A DNA stretch of 64,000 nt from Propionibacterium cyclohexanicum (GTDB lineage: Bacteria; Actinomycetota; Actinomycetes; Propionibacteriales; Propionibacteriaceae). The DNA lies in assembly GCF_900111365.1 (NCBI RefSeq), contig NZ_FOGZ01000005.1, positions 1 through 64,000 on the forward strand, read 5' to 3'. The notes beneath the pieces are model-generated. The model searched no databases and was not told the origin of the DNA. It worked only from the letters and a program-made list of their open reading frames with translations. This document shows, piece by piece, positions 53,288 to 64,000 of the stretch. Within the stretch, counting starts at the first letter, position 1; every line of letters starts with the position of its first letter. The position numbers and the translations under genes were made by a program.

Positions 53288-54207
53288 GCGCCGGAGAGCC
53301 GGGAGGGCCGGGAAAGCGGGGCGGTGAGACCGTGAGCCTACGGCCAGCCGCCATGCTGCGGCGCGGCATCGCACTGCTCGCCCAGGCAGGGCTCGTGACG
53401 CCCCGGGCGGATGCCCGGCTGCTGCTCGCCCACGCTGCGGGAATGGAGCCGGCCGGGCTGGCCACGACGGCAGTTCTCGACGAGCAGGTGGAGAACCGCT
53501 ACCGCGAGCTGCTGGTGCGCCGCGTGGCCGGCGAGCCCGTCCAGTACCTCACCGGGCGGGCCTACTTCCGCAAGATCAGCGTTGAGGTCGGCCCGGGCGT
53601 GTTCATTCCCCGCCCCGAGACGGAGCTGGTCGTGCAGTTCGCGCTCCACCGGCTCATCACGATGCGCGCCCAGACCGGCCCATCCCCGGTCGTGGTGGAC
53701 ATGGGAACCGGGTCGGGCGTGATTGCCGCCAGTATCGTCGCGGAGTATCCCGGGACACCTGTGGTTCATGCCGTCGATGTCTCGGCGCAGGCTCTCTCGT
53801 GGGCCCGCCGCAATCTCGCAGGAACCGGTGTGCGGGTAGTGGAGGGGCGGATGGGTCAGGCCCTGCCCGAGCTGGACGGCCTGGTCGACCTCGTCGTCTC
53901 CAACCCGCCCTATCTGCCCAGCGGTTCGGCCCCGGATCTGCCGAACGACGTGGTGAGCCACGATCCCGAGGAAGCGCTGTTCTCGGGGGCGGATGGGATG
54001 GACGCCATTCGCGAGCTGGTTCCCAACGCGGCGCGGCTGCTGAAGACCGGAGGCGCGCTCGTTGTCGAACACGACGACTCCCAGGGTGAGCTCATCGTCC
54101 AGCTTCTGCGGGGCAGCGGGCTGTTCGATCTCGTGGACGACCACCCCGATATGTCGGGCCGGCCGCGGTTCGTGTCGGCGACCCGGCGGGCAGGAGTGGG
54201 AGAATGA
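53284..54207 (+). CDS. prmC: Release-factor glutamine methyltransferase PrmC
   Basis: A 307-residue SAM-dependent methyltransferase. N-terminal helical substrate domain (about 15-95), then [14 protein letters not shown] box [15 protein letters not shown] near residue 140 and the catalytic SNPPYLP near 211. It methylates Gln of the GGQ loop of RF1 and RF2. Starts at GTG 53284 inside the prfA stop; its own stop overlaps the next start by ATGA. Confidence 0.95.
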   Translation: MSAGEPGGPGKRGGETVSLRPAAMLRRGIALLAQAGLVTPRADARLLLAHAAGMEPAGLATTAVLDEQVENRYRELLVRRVAGEPVQYLTGRAYFRKISVEVGPGVFIPRPETELVVQFALHRLITMRAQTGPSPVVVDMGTGSGVIAASIVAEYPGTPVVHAVDVSAQALSWARRNLAGTGVRVVEGRMGQALPELDGLVDLVVSNPPYLPSGSAPDLPNDVVSHDPEEALFSGADGMDAIRELVPNAARLLKTGGALVVEHDDSQGELIVQLLRGSGLFDLVDDHPDMSGRPRFVSATRRAGVGE

Positions 54208-55286
54208 GCGACGTGAGTGAGCCGAACGAATCCGTGCCCGACCAGCTGGATGGCCCCGAACCGGACAGCCCGGCGCAGCAGCGACCCGACGAGCCGGCCC
54301 CGGGGTCGGCGGAAGGCGAGCGTGTCGCCGGACCGGCCCACCAGCTCTTCCGGCTCGCCGACCGGCGAGAGGAGGCGATCGAGGCGGCGCAACGCGCCGT
54401 ACGGGCCGGCCGGTGCATCGTCTTGCCGACCGACACCGTCTATGGCATCGGCGCCGACGCGTTCAGCGCTCCGGCGGTGCAGCGCCTGCTCGACGCCAAG
54501 CGCCGTGGCCGGGACATGCCCCCTCCCGTGCTCATTGCCGAACCGGCCATGCTGCCCGCTCTGGTGGCCTATGTGCCCCTCAGCGCCCGCGCCATGGTCG
54601 AGAAGTTCTGGCCAGGCGCATTGACCCTCATCTTCCGGGCACAGGCGAGCCTGCGACTCGATCTGGGTGACACCGGAGGCACGATCGCCGTGCGTGTGCC
54701 CGACAACGACGCGGCCCGTGCGCTCTTGCGTCACACCGGCCCGCTGGCGGTGTCCAGCGCGAACATCTCGGGCAGCCCCTCGGCCACGAATGTCGCGGAC
54801 GCCGAGGCGATGCTTGGCGACAGCGTCGACGTCTATCTCGACGGCGGACCCACCCCCGGTCCGGTGGCGTCGACCATCGTCGATTTCACCCAGAACCCCT
54901 CTGGCAAGATCCTGCGCCAGGGGGTTGTCAGCTTCGAGGCGCTTCGCGAGCTCTCGGCCGGTCTTGAGAACCTGCCCGAGCCGGCTGCCAATGCGCAGGA
55001 GCCAGCGGCTGGGCAGGCAGCCGGGCTGGAAGAAGCTGTCCCCGAATCGGCAGCGCCCGCCCAGGCGGTGGGCCGGAGCGAACCGGATGGCCCGCGGCCT
55101 GCCGAGGGGGTTCCGGATGGCCCGAACTCCGACGAGAGTGGACCGGATGTCCCGCAGCCGGACGAGGGCGAACCTGTCGAGGCAGCACCGGACGACACGA
55201 AGCCTGCCGAGAGTGAGCCGGCCGGCTCAGCTCCAGGCGCCGGCGATCCTCCCCCTGATCGCGGCCACGCCGCACCCACGATCTGA
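54204..55286 (+). CDS. Sua5/YciO/YrdC-family threonylcarbamoyl-AMP synthase, with acidic tail
   Basis: A 360-residue protein. The YrdC domain (about 55-250) shows GRCIVLPTDTVYGIGADAFS, KRRGRDMPPPVLIAE, FWPGALTLIFRA and VSSANISGSPSATNV. It makes threonylcarbamoyl-AMP from Thr, bicarbonate and ATP, the first step to t6A37 in tRNA. Preceding it are 45 acidic, Pro-rich residues, and after it comes a tail of about 110 residues rich in Pro, Glu, Asp and Ala with repeated PDGP/PDE segments. This is not the Sua5 C-terminal domain. Neither tail has an obvious function. Overlaps prmC by ATGA, the order also found in Mycobacterium (Rv1299-Rv1302, from memory). Confidence 0.88.
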   Translation: MSDVSEPNESVPDQLDGPEPDSPAQQRPDEPAPGSAEGERVAGPAHQLFRLADRREEAIEAAQRAVRAGRCIVLPTDTVYGIGADAFSAPAVQRLLDAKRRGRDMPPPVLIAEPAMLPALVAYVPLSARAMVEKFWPGALTLIFRAQASLRLDLGDTGGTIAVRVPDNDAARALLRHTGPLAVSSANISGSPSATNVADAEAMLGDSVDVYLDGGPTPGPVASTIVDFTQNPSGKILRQGVVSFEALRELSAGLENLPEPAANAQEPAAGQAAGLEEAVPESAAPAQAVGRSEPDGPRPAEGVPDGPNSDESGPDVPQPDEGEPVEAAPDDTKPAESEPAGSAPGAGDPPPDRGHAAPTI

Positions 55287-55294
55287 GATAGCCG

Positions 55295-56428
55295 ATGCGC
55301 GAGTATCTGCTGGTGATGCTTGTCGCCGCGAGCGGCAGCTATCTGTTCTCAGGTCTCGCACGCCGCCTCGCGGTCCGCTTCGGCGCCCTGGCACCGGTGC
55401 GCGCCCGTGATGTGCATACCGTGCCGATTCCCTATCTGGGGGGCGCAGCAATGCTGGTGGGTATCCTGTTCGCCTTCGTGCTGGCGGTGCACATGCCCTT
55501 CCTGGGCCGTCACGCGACGGTGCGCCACGATGCCCTGGGCATCTTCGCTGCGGCGGCGGTGATCTGCGTCGTCGGCATCGTCGACGACATCATCGACCTG
55601 CCATGGCTGGCCAAGATCGCGGGACAGGTGCTGGCAGCCGGGGTGGCCGTGCTCAATGGGGTGCGGATGTACTGGGTGAGCCTGCCCGATCAGATTTTCG
55701 CCCTCGACGTGCCCAGCTCGATGCTCCTCACCGTGCTGTACATCTTCGTGTGCGTCAACGCAATCAACCTCATCGACGGCCTCGACGGGCTGGCGGCCGG
55801 GGTGGTGGGCATCGGCGCCCTCGCCATGTTCTTGTACACCTATCTGCTCGCCTACCAGCAGCAGTTCGTGGTGGCCACCACGGCGAGCCTCGTCACGGCC
55901 AGCATTGCCGGCGTCTGCGCCGGTTTCCTGCCGCACAACTTCTCCCCGGCCAAGATGTTCATGGGCGATTCCGGGGCGATGCTGCTGGGCCTGCTGCTGG
56001 CCTGCAGCACGCTCTCGCTCACCGGCCAGGTGGACGCTTCGGCGCTGAGCCCCAGCGCCGGCGACATCCTGCCAACCTTGCTGCCCATCGTCTTGCCCAT
56101 CGCCATCATGGCCCTGCCCTTGGTCGATATGACGATGGCCTATGTGCGCCGGACCTGGAACGGGAACTGGTGGTTCGTCGCCGACAAGCAGCATCTGCAC
56201 CACCGCCTGCTGCGCCGAGGTTATTCGACGGTTACGGCGGTCCTCATCTTGTACATGTGGACCGCTCTGGTCGCCTTCGGCGTCATCCTGCTGGGCCTGG
56301 AGTGGAGCGGCCTGACCGTGCTCGTCGTCGTCGGCGCACTGGCCTTGGCGATCATGCTCACCGCACTGCCCGTGCGGGCCCGCGACAAGAACTGCGCCCA
56401 GCCGGCGGGTGGTACTCAGGTCAGGTGA
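55295..56428 (+). CDS. wecA: WecA-like polyprenyl-phosphate GlcNAc-1-phosphate transferase
   Basis: A 377-residue membrane protein with about eleven spans, of the MraY/WecA family. Catalytic boxes: VVGIVDDIIDLPWLAKI (DDxxD), NAINLIDGLDGLAAG near residue 160, FMGDSGAML, and the cytoplasmic loop DKQHLHHRLLRRG typical of WecA (HIHH-like). It links GlcNAc-1-P to polyprenyl phosphate and so starts arabinogalactan-type linker or other wall glycopolymers. 8 bp after the Sua5 gene. Confidence 0.92.
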   Translation: MREYLLVMLVAASGSYLFSGLARRLAVRFGALAPVRARDVHTVPIPYLGGAAMLVGILFAFVLAVHMPFLGRHATVRHDALGIFAAAAVICVVGIVDDIIDLPWLAKIAGQVLAAGVAVLNGVRMYWVSLPDQIFALDVPSSMLLTVLYIFVCVNAINLIDGLDGLAAGVVGIGALAMFLYTYLLAYQQQFVVATTASLVTASIAGVCAGFLPHNFSPAKMFMGDSGAMLLGLLLACSTLSLTGQVDASALSPSAGDILPTLLPIVLPIAIMALPLVDMTMAYVRRTWNGNWWFVADKQHLHHRLLRRGYSTVTAVLILYMWTALVAFGVILLGLEWSGLTVLVVVGALALAIMLTALPVRARDKNCAQPAGGTQVR

Positions 56429-56446
56429 TCCATGTGGCGGGCGTGA

Positions 56447-56452
56447 TAGTTT
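56447..56452 (+). promoter_or_regulatory. Possible extended -10 of the ATP synthase operon
   Basis: TG-A-TAGTTT (56444-56452) fits an extended -10 box, 43 bp before the first gene. No -35 seen. Confidence 0.35.
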
Positions 56453-56494
56453 CGCAGTGATTGCCGGTGCGTTCGTCGTGATGGGGGGCCTGTC

Positions 56495-56941
56495 GTGTAT
56501 GTCACTTCATCGCGGGCCTGGCCTGAGCTGGTCGTGCGCGGTGGGCTGTTCGGCGCCTTGATCTGTTCCGTGCCGGTAGCGGTCTGGGGCACGCTGGCAG
56601 CTGGGCGCGAGGCCTTCGCTGGATGGGCGCTGGCGATGCTCGTGGTCTGTGCCTACTTCGTCTGCGCTGTGGTGAGCGATGTGCTGGCCACCCAGTGGAT
56701 GGACCGCACCGGCATGGTCGTGGCCCTCAGCGGTTTCTGCCTGCGTGCCGGTCTCGTGGCCGTGGTGCTGTGGCAGCTGGTGACGCACCAGATTCTGGCC
56801 GGGGAGGTTCGTACCCGGTGGTTCGGGTGGACTACTCTCGGTCTGGTGATCGGTTGGACGGCCGGAGTGGTGTTCGCCGCACGCAGCGCGCGCACCCTCG
56901 TCTTCGACGATCCGGCAGCTGAAAAGGAGTCCGCTCAATGA
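56495..56941 (+). CDS. Membrane protein at the head of the atp operon (Rv1303/AtpI-like)
   Basis: A 148-residue protein with four predicted membrane helices: GGLFGALICSVPVAVWGTL, ALAMLVVCAYFVCAVVSDVL, MVVALSGFCLRAGLVAVVLW and TTLGLVIGWTAGVVFAAR. A gene of this kind precedes atpB in many actinobacteria (Rv1303, from memory) and occupies the place of AtpI, an assembly factor for the c-ring. The GTG at 56495 is the start; the stop overlaps the next gene as ATGA. Confidence 0.7.
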   Translation: MYVTSSRAWPELVVRGGLFGALICSVPVAVWGTLAAGREAFAGWALAMLVVCAYFVCAVVSDVLATQWMDRTGMVVALSGFCLRAGLVAVVLWQLVTHQILAGEVRTRWFGWTTLGLVIGWTAGVVFAARSARTLVFDDPAAEKESAQ

Positions 56942-57153
56942 GTGAAACCGATGAGGGACGGGACTCTACGACCAGCAGCGATGCGGGGATGCAGAGTTTT
57001 TCCTACCTTTTTTCCGGAATCGTGCTCTACGGTGGTCTCGGCTGGCTCCTCGATCGTTTTCTGCACATAGGCTGGCTGCTGCCGGCTGGGCTGCTCGTTG
57101 GGATGGCAGCTGGCATCTATCTGGTTATCAAGAGATTTGGGAGCGGAGCATGA
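56938..57153 (+). CDS. Small ATP synthase accessory protein (AtpZ/AtpI type)
   Basis: A 71-residue protein with two helices, FSYLFSGIVLYGGLGWLLD and LLPAGLLVGMAAGIYLVIK, and an acidic N-terminal tail. The GxLGWLLDR pattern is typical of AtpZ/AtpI-family proteins encoded before atpB. It overlaps the genes on both sides by ATGA. Confidence 0.8.
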   Translation: MSETDEGRDSTTSSDAGMQSFSYLFSGIVLYGGLGWLLDRFLHIGWLLPAGLLVGMAAGIYLVIKRFGSGA

Positions 57154-58049
57154 GCGGCACGCACGAGGTCGTGACGCAGGCCGACGAGTCAGCTGTCAAG
57201 CCGAAGCGCAGGGCAAGCCCGGTGCTCATCGTCCTCGGGATGCTGGTGGCATGGTTTGTCATCACCCGTCTCACCGTGCTCGTGAGCGGTACCACCACGC
57301 ATTGGGATTCGCCGAGCGCAAATGATTTCATTTTTCCCGGCTGGTTCGGTACGAGTTGGTTCAACAAGCCGATGTTCTTGGCCCTGCTCGGTGCCTGTGG
57401 TGTGCTTGTCTTCTGGCTGCTGGCCTCCCGGAACCTGAAACTCGTTCCGGGGCGTGGGCAGTTCTTCGCCGAGTACATCTACAATTTTGTCCGAGGCATC
57501 GGCCGCGACATGATCGGGCCTGGTTACAACCGATTCATGCCCTATCTGCTCACCCTGTTCTCCTTCGTTCTGGTGAGCAATTGGTTCGGTGAGACCTTCC
57601 TCTTCATGTTTCCCACGTTCTCGCGCGTGAGTTACTCCTATGCTGCTGCGCTGCTGACCTTCGCGGTGTATGTCGGGAGTGGTCTCCGGCGCCATGGCCT
57701 TCGCTATTTCAAGGTCGCGTCCGTGCCGTCCGGGGTGCCCGTCTGGTTGTATCCGATCATCGTCCCGCTGGAATTCCTCTCGAGTTTCATCACCCGGCCG
57801 GTGACCCTCTCGGTCCGACTCTTTGCCAATATGTTCGCCGGCCACATGTCGATCATGGTCTTCGTCGGTGGTGGTGCTGCCCTGCTCACTTGGGCAGGGA
57901 ATGTGTTCTACAACGTGACCGGTGTGGTGTCCATGCTCTTCGGCCTGCTCATGCTGCTCCTGGAGTTGTTCATCGGCTACCTGCAGGCCTACATCTTCAC
58001 CATCCTCGCCGCTCAGTACATCGGTTCTTCGGTGGGCGAAGCGCACTGA
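57150..58049 (+). CDS. atpB: ATP synthase F0 subunit a
   Basis: A 299-residue membrane protein of the proton channel. The essential arginine is in PVTLSVRLFANMFAGH near residue 222, facing the c-ring; the last helix has LELFIGYLQAYIFTILAAQY. About six spans plus a long N-terminal segment of 25 residues. Start ATG 57150 overlaps the accessory gene. Confidence 0.96.
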   Translation: MSGTHEVVTQADESAVKPKRRASPVLIVLGMLVAWFVITRLTVLVSGTTTHWDSPSANDFIFPGWFGTSWFNKPMFLALLGACGVLVFWLLASRNLKLVPGRGQFFAEYIYNFVRGIGRDMIGPGYNRFMPYLLTLFSFVLVSNWFGETFLFMFPTFSRVSYSYAAALLTFAVYVGSGLRRHGLRYFKVASVPSGVPVWLYPIIVPLEFLSSFITRPVTLSVRLFANMFAGHMSIMVFVGGGAALLTWAGNVFYNVTGVVSMLFGLLMLLLELFIGYLQAYIFTILAAQYIGSSVGEAH

Positions 58050-58074
58050 ATCCTCCCTCCACAATCATTTCTGA

Positions 58075-59664
<1,590 letters not shown>

Positions 59665-59725
59665 GACAGATGAGCAGGAAGACCCCTCGCGGGGTGACGA
59701 GCAGGAATGAGGAAGACAGGACGCC

Positions 59726-61363
59726 ATGGCTGAACTGAGCATCAGTCCGGACGAGATCCGGGCAGCGCTGGACTCCTTCGTGAAGGGATTCACCCCCGCG
59801 CAGGCGAGCACCGAAGAGGTGGGCACCGTCATCTCGTCCGGTGACGGCATCGCCCACGTCGAGGGGCTGCCCAGCGCAATGGCCAATGAGCTGCTCACCT
59901 TCGAGAACGGCACGATGGGCATCGCCCTCAACCTCGATGCCCGCGAGATCGGCGTCGTCGTGCTCGGCGATTCCGACGGCATCGACGAGGGTTCGACGGT
60001 GCACGGCACCGGAGAGATCCTGTCCGTGCCCGTCGGTGACGGCTACCTGGGGCGGGTCGTCGACGCCATGGGCAACCCGATCGACGGCAAGGGCCCGATC
60101 GAGGGCATTGAGGGGCGCCGACCACTCGAGCTCCAGGCGGCAGGCGTGATGGACCGCCAGGAGGTCCGCGAGCCGCTGATGACCGGCTTGAAGGCGGTCG
60201 ACTCGATGATCCCGGTAGGTCGTGGTCAGCGGGAGCTCATCATCGGGGACCGCAAGACAGGCAAGACCGCGATCGCCACCGACACGATCCTCAACCAGCT
60301 CGACAACTGGAAGTCCGGCGATCCGAAAAAGCAGGTGCGCTGCATCTATGTAGCAGTCGGGCAGAAGAACACCACCGTCGCCGAGGTGGTCGAGAAGCTG
60401 GAGAAGGCCGGCGCGATGGCGTACACCACCGTCGTCAATTCGCCCGCATCCGATCCCGCCGGGTTCAAGTACATCGCCCCCTATTCGGGCTCCGCCATCG
60501 GGCAGCACTGGATGTACAACGGCAAACATGTGCTCATCGTCTTCGATGACCTCACCAAGCAGGCCGAGGCCTATCGCGCCATGTCGCTGCTGCTGCGCCG
60601 CCCACCGGGCCGCGAGGCCTATCCCGGCGATGTCTTCTACCTGCACAGCCGGCTGCTGGAGCGCTGCGCGAAGCTCTCCGACGAGCTGGGCGGCGGTTCG
60701 ATGACCGGCCTGCCGATCGTGGAGACCAAGGCCAACGACATCTCCGCCTATATCCCAACCAATGTGATCTCCATCACCGACGGCCAGATCTTCCTGCTCT
60801 CCGACCTGTTCAATGCCAATCAGCGCCCCGCGGTCGACGTCGGCCTGTCGGTGAGCCGGGTCGGCGGCGCGGCCCAGACGAAGGCGATGAAGAAGGTCTC
60901 CGGGACGCTGAAGATCGACCTGGCCCAGTACCGCGACATGCAGGCCTTCGCGATGTTCGCTTCCGATCTGGACGCCACGAGCCGCCGCCAGCTGGACCGG
61001 GGCGCACGCCTCACCGAGCTGCTGCGCCAGGACCAGGCCCATCCCTTCAGGATGGAGGACCAGGTGGTATCCATCTGGTCCGGCGTCAACGGGCGCCTCG
61101 ACGATGTGCCGGTCGAGGACGTGCTGCGCTTCGAGAGTGGCTTCCTGGACTACCTGAGGGAGAACTCCGATGTCCTCACGACGATCGCCGACAGCGGTGA
61201 GCTCTCCGACGAGTCGGTCGAGGAGCTGAGCCGGCGTATCGACGATTTCAAGCAGGGCTTCCGCACCGGTGACGGCGGGCGGCTCACCGGCGGCCGCGAG
61301 GCCGCCCCGGTTGCCACCAAGGACATCAATCAGGCCAAGATCGTCGCCACCGAGAGGGCGTGA
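59726..61363 (+). CDS. atpA: ATP synthase F1 subunit alpha
   Basis: A 545-residue non-catalytic nucleotide-binding subunit. Walker A is GDRKTGKTA near residue 175, with [15 protein letters not shown] before it and the arginine finger region [16 protein letters not shown]. The N-terminal crown ([11 protein letters not shown]...) and C-terminal helices are normal. ATG at 59726 with AGGA upstream. Confidence 0.97.
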   Translation: MAELSISPDEIRAALDSFVKGFTPAQASTEEVGTVISSGDGIAHVEGLPSAMANELLTFENGTMGIALNLDAREIGVVVLGDSDGIDEGSTVHGTGEILSVPVGDGYLGRVVDAMGNPIDGKGPIEGIEGRRPLELQAAGVMDRQEVREPLMTGLKAVDSMIPVGRGQRELIIGDRKTGKTAIATDTILNQLDNWKSGDPKKQVRCIYVAVGQKNTTVAEVVEKLEKAGAMAYTTVVNSPASDPAGFKYIAPYSGSAIGQHWMYNGKHVLIVFDDLTKQAEAYRAMSLLLRRPPGREAYPGDVFYLHSRLLERCAKLSDELGGGSMTGLPIVETKANDISAYIPTNVISITDGQIFLLSDLFNANQRPAVDVGLSVSRVGGAAQTKAMKKVSGTLKIDLAQYRDMQAFAMFASDLDATSRRQLDRGARLTELLRQDQAHPFRMEDQVVSIWSGVNGRLDDVPVEDVLRFESGFLDYLRENSDVLTTIADSGELSDESVEELSRRIDDFKQGFRTGDGGRLTGGREAAPVATKDINQAKIVATERA

Positions 61364-61366
61364 GCC

Positions 61367-62314
61367 ATGCCGGCATCCCTTCGTGAGCTGAGGCAGCGCA
61401 AGACCTCGGTCTCCACGACGATGAAGATCACCAGGGCGATGGAGCTCATCGCGGCCTCGCGAGTGACCCGGGCTCAGCAGAAGGCCCGCGGGGCCGACGA
61501 GTACACCCGCGAACTGGTGCGCGCCGTCTCGGCGGTCGCCGCGTACTCGCGGGCCGAGCACCCGCTGGTCAGCGAAGTGGCGAACCCGTCGCGAGCGGCT
61601 GTCCTGGTGATCAACTCCGATCGTGGCCTGGCGGGCGGCTACCCCGCCGCCGTCATGAAGGTGGCCGAGGGACTGCTGGAGCACCTTGCGGAGGCCGGGC
61701 TCGGCACCGAGATCTACACCGTCGGACGCAAGGCCCAGGAGTACTTCACCTTTCGCCGTGTCCCCGTGGAGCACTCGTGGACCGGCTTCAGCGAGGAGCC
61801 GCACTACGAGAATGCTCGTGATATCGGCAACACCCTCATCGACAAGCTTTTCCAGCCCACCGCCGAGGGCGGCGTCGACGAGATCCATGTGGTGTACACG
61901 CGCTTCCAGTCGCTGGTGAGCCAGCGCCCCGAGCTCGTCCGGCTGTTGCCGCTGCAGGTCGTCAAGGCCACCGATCCCGGCACCGATCTGTCGAGCGGCG
62001 CGACGATGCTCGATGGGCCCGAGGAGGGGGACATCGTGCCGCCGTACACCTTCGAACCCGATCCGGAGACCGTACTCGGCGCGCTGCTTCCGCTGTATGT
62101 CATCGATCGAGTGAAATACATGCTGCGGGAGTCGGCGGCCTCCGAGCTGGCGGCGCGTCAGCAGGCCATGCATTCGGCCACCGACAACGCCAAGCAGCTC
62201 ATCGACAGCTTGACCCGGCAGGCGAACCAGGCGCGCCAGGGTGAGATCACCCAGGAAATCAACGAAATCGTGGGCGGCGCCGGAGCGTTGTCCGAGTCCA
62301 CACAGGAGATCTGA
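61367..62314 (+). CDS. atpG: ATP synthase F1 subunit gamma
   Basis: A 315-residue rotary shaft. N-terminal helix LRELRQRKTSVSTTMKITRAMELIAASR and C-terminal helix ARQQAMHSATDNAKQLID, EINEIVGGAGAL form the coiled coil that turns inside the alpha-beta ring. An actinobacterial insert near residues 205-225 (DLSSGATMLDGPEEGD) is present. 3 bp after atpA. Confidence 0.96.
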   Translation: MPASLRELRQRKTSVSTTMKITRAMELIAASRVTRAQQKARGADEYTRELVRAVSAVAAYSRAEHPLVSEVANPSRAAVLVINSDRGLAGGYPAAVMKVAEGLLEHLAEAGLGTEIYTVGRKAQEYFTFRRVPVEHSWTGFSEEPHYENARDIGNTLIDKLFQPTAEGGVDEIHVVYTRFQSLVSQRPELVRLLPLQVVKATDPGTDLSSGATMLDGPEEGDIVPPYTFEPDPETVLGALLPLYVIDRVKYMLRESAASELAARQQAMHSATDNAKQLIDSLTRQANQARQGEITQEINEIVGGAGALSESTQEI

Positions 62315-63765
<1,451 letters not shown>

Positions 63766-63766
<1 letters not shown>

Positions 63767-64000
63767 TGGCCGATCCTCTCCAGGTAGAGGTGGTCGCTGC
63801 CGACGGCAAGGTCTGGGAGGGCCAGGCGCTCAGCGTCATCGCGCGAACCAGCGAGGGCGACATCGGGATCTTGGCCAACCACGAGGCGCTCATGGCCGCC
63901 TTGGTGCCGTGTGCGGTGGAAGTGACCACACTGGACGGCACCGACGAGATCTTCGCCGTGTCCGACGGGTTCATCTCGGTGTTCCGCAATCGCGTGTCGC
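63766..64000 (+). CDS. atpC: ATP synthase F1 subunit epsilon (partial, runs off the window)
   Basis: The first 78 codons of epsilon, beginning MADPLQVEVVAADGKVWEG. The beta-sandwich domain with ARTSEGDIGILANHEALMAAL and the C-terminal FAVSDGFISVF are visible; the rest is beyond the right edge. Overlaps atpD as TGATG. Confidence 0.94.

Overview
The window is GC-rich, densely coded chromosomal DNA from an actinomycete. Support for this: a WhiB regulator, a SigH/SigR-RsrA redox sigma pair, a mycobacterial-type UvrD2 with HRDC domain, a three-domain Kgd 2-oxoglutarate decarboxylase, a Rho with a long basic insertion, the 24-residue ribosomal protein bL37, and several gene orders that match Mycobacterium (compared from memory). 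The overall gene set fits Propionibacteriales, but the family cannot be fixed from this sequence alone. There is no rRNA, CRISPR array, prophage or recognisable defence island. The one mobile element is the end of an ISL3-type insertion sequence at the left edge.

Layout. 1-7.8 kb: the IS end truncates recB, which follows recC on the minus strand; divergent from them is uvrD2, then a class II glutamine amidotransferase. 8-16.4 kb: a poorly characterised block conserved in actinobacteria, with an E1/ThiF-like protein, a tiny zinc-ribbon protein, an HExxH metallopeptidase, a DUF2342 protein, a membrane PDZ-Lon protease, a conserved small protein and a large UPF0182 membrane protein. 16.5-22.3 kb: an M16 peptidase pair, a prolyl-aminopeptidase-like hydrolase, bioB, a VOC protein and initiator tRNA. 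22.5-27.5 kb: a five-gene peptide/nickel-type ABC importer. 27.5-37.2 kb: a SerA-like dehydrogenase, hisN, rsgA, aroA, a DoxX protein, a SRAP protein, sigH/rsrA, bL37, a PdtaS-like kinase and whiB1. 37.3-45.9 kb: kgd, three consecutive membrane glycosyltransferases and tRNA-Arg. 46-49.4 kb: lysA, hom and thrH. 49.7-56.4 kb: rho, rpmE, prfA, prmC, a Sua5/TsaC protein and a WecA-like transferase. 56.5-64 kb: the ATP synthase operon up to a partial atpC.

How genes work together. lysA, hom and a ThrH-type phosphatase form one transcription unit; ThrH stands where thrC-thrB are found in relatives. prfA and prmC encode a release factor and the methylase that modifies it. The ATP synthase genes run in the usual order with tight overlaps. 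The ECF sigma factor and its zinc anti-sigma overlap by 8 bp behind a promoter of the kind the sigma itself reads.

Regulatory reading. Many genes have a TAnnnT -10 hexamer exactly 6-7 nt before the start codon, which means leaderless transcripts; I used this to choose starts. Two candidate leader peptides end inside the start codon of the next gene (PDZ-Lon and rho). A BioQ-like palindrome sits at the centre of the terminator hairpin before bioB. Short tandem repeats of 16-33 bp occur at six places between 30.8 and 46 kb, three of them inside genes.
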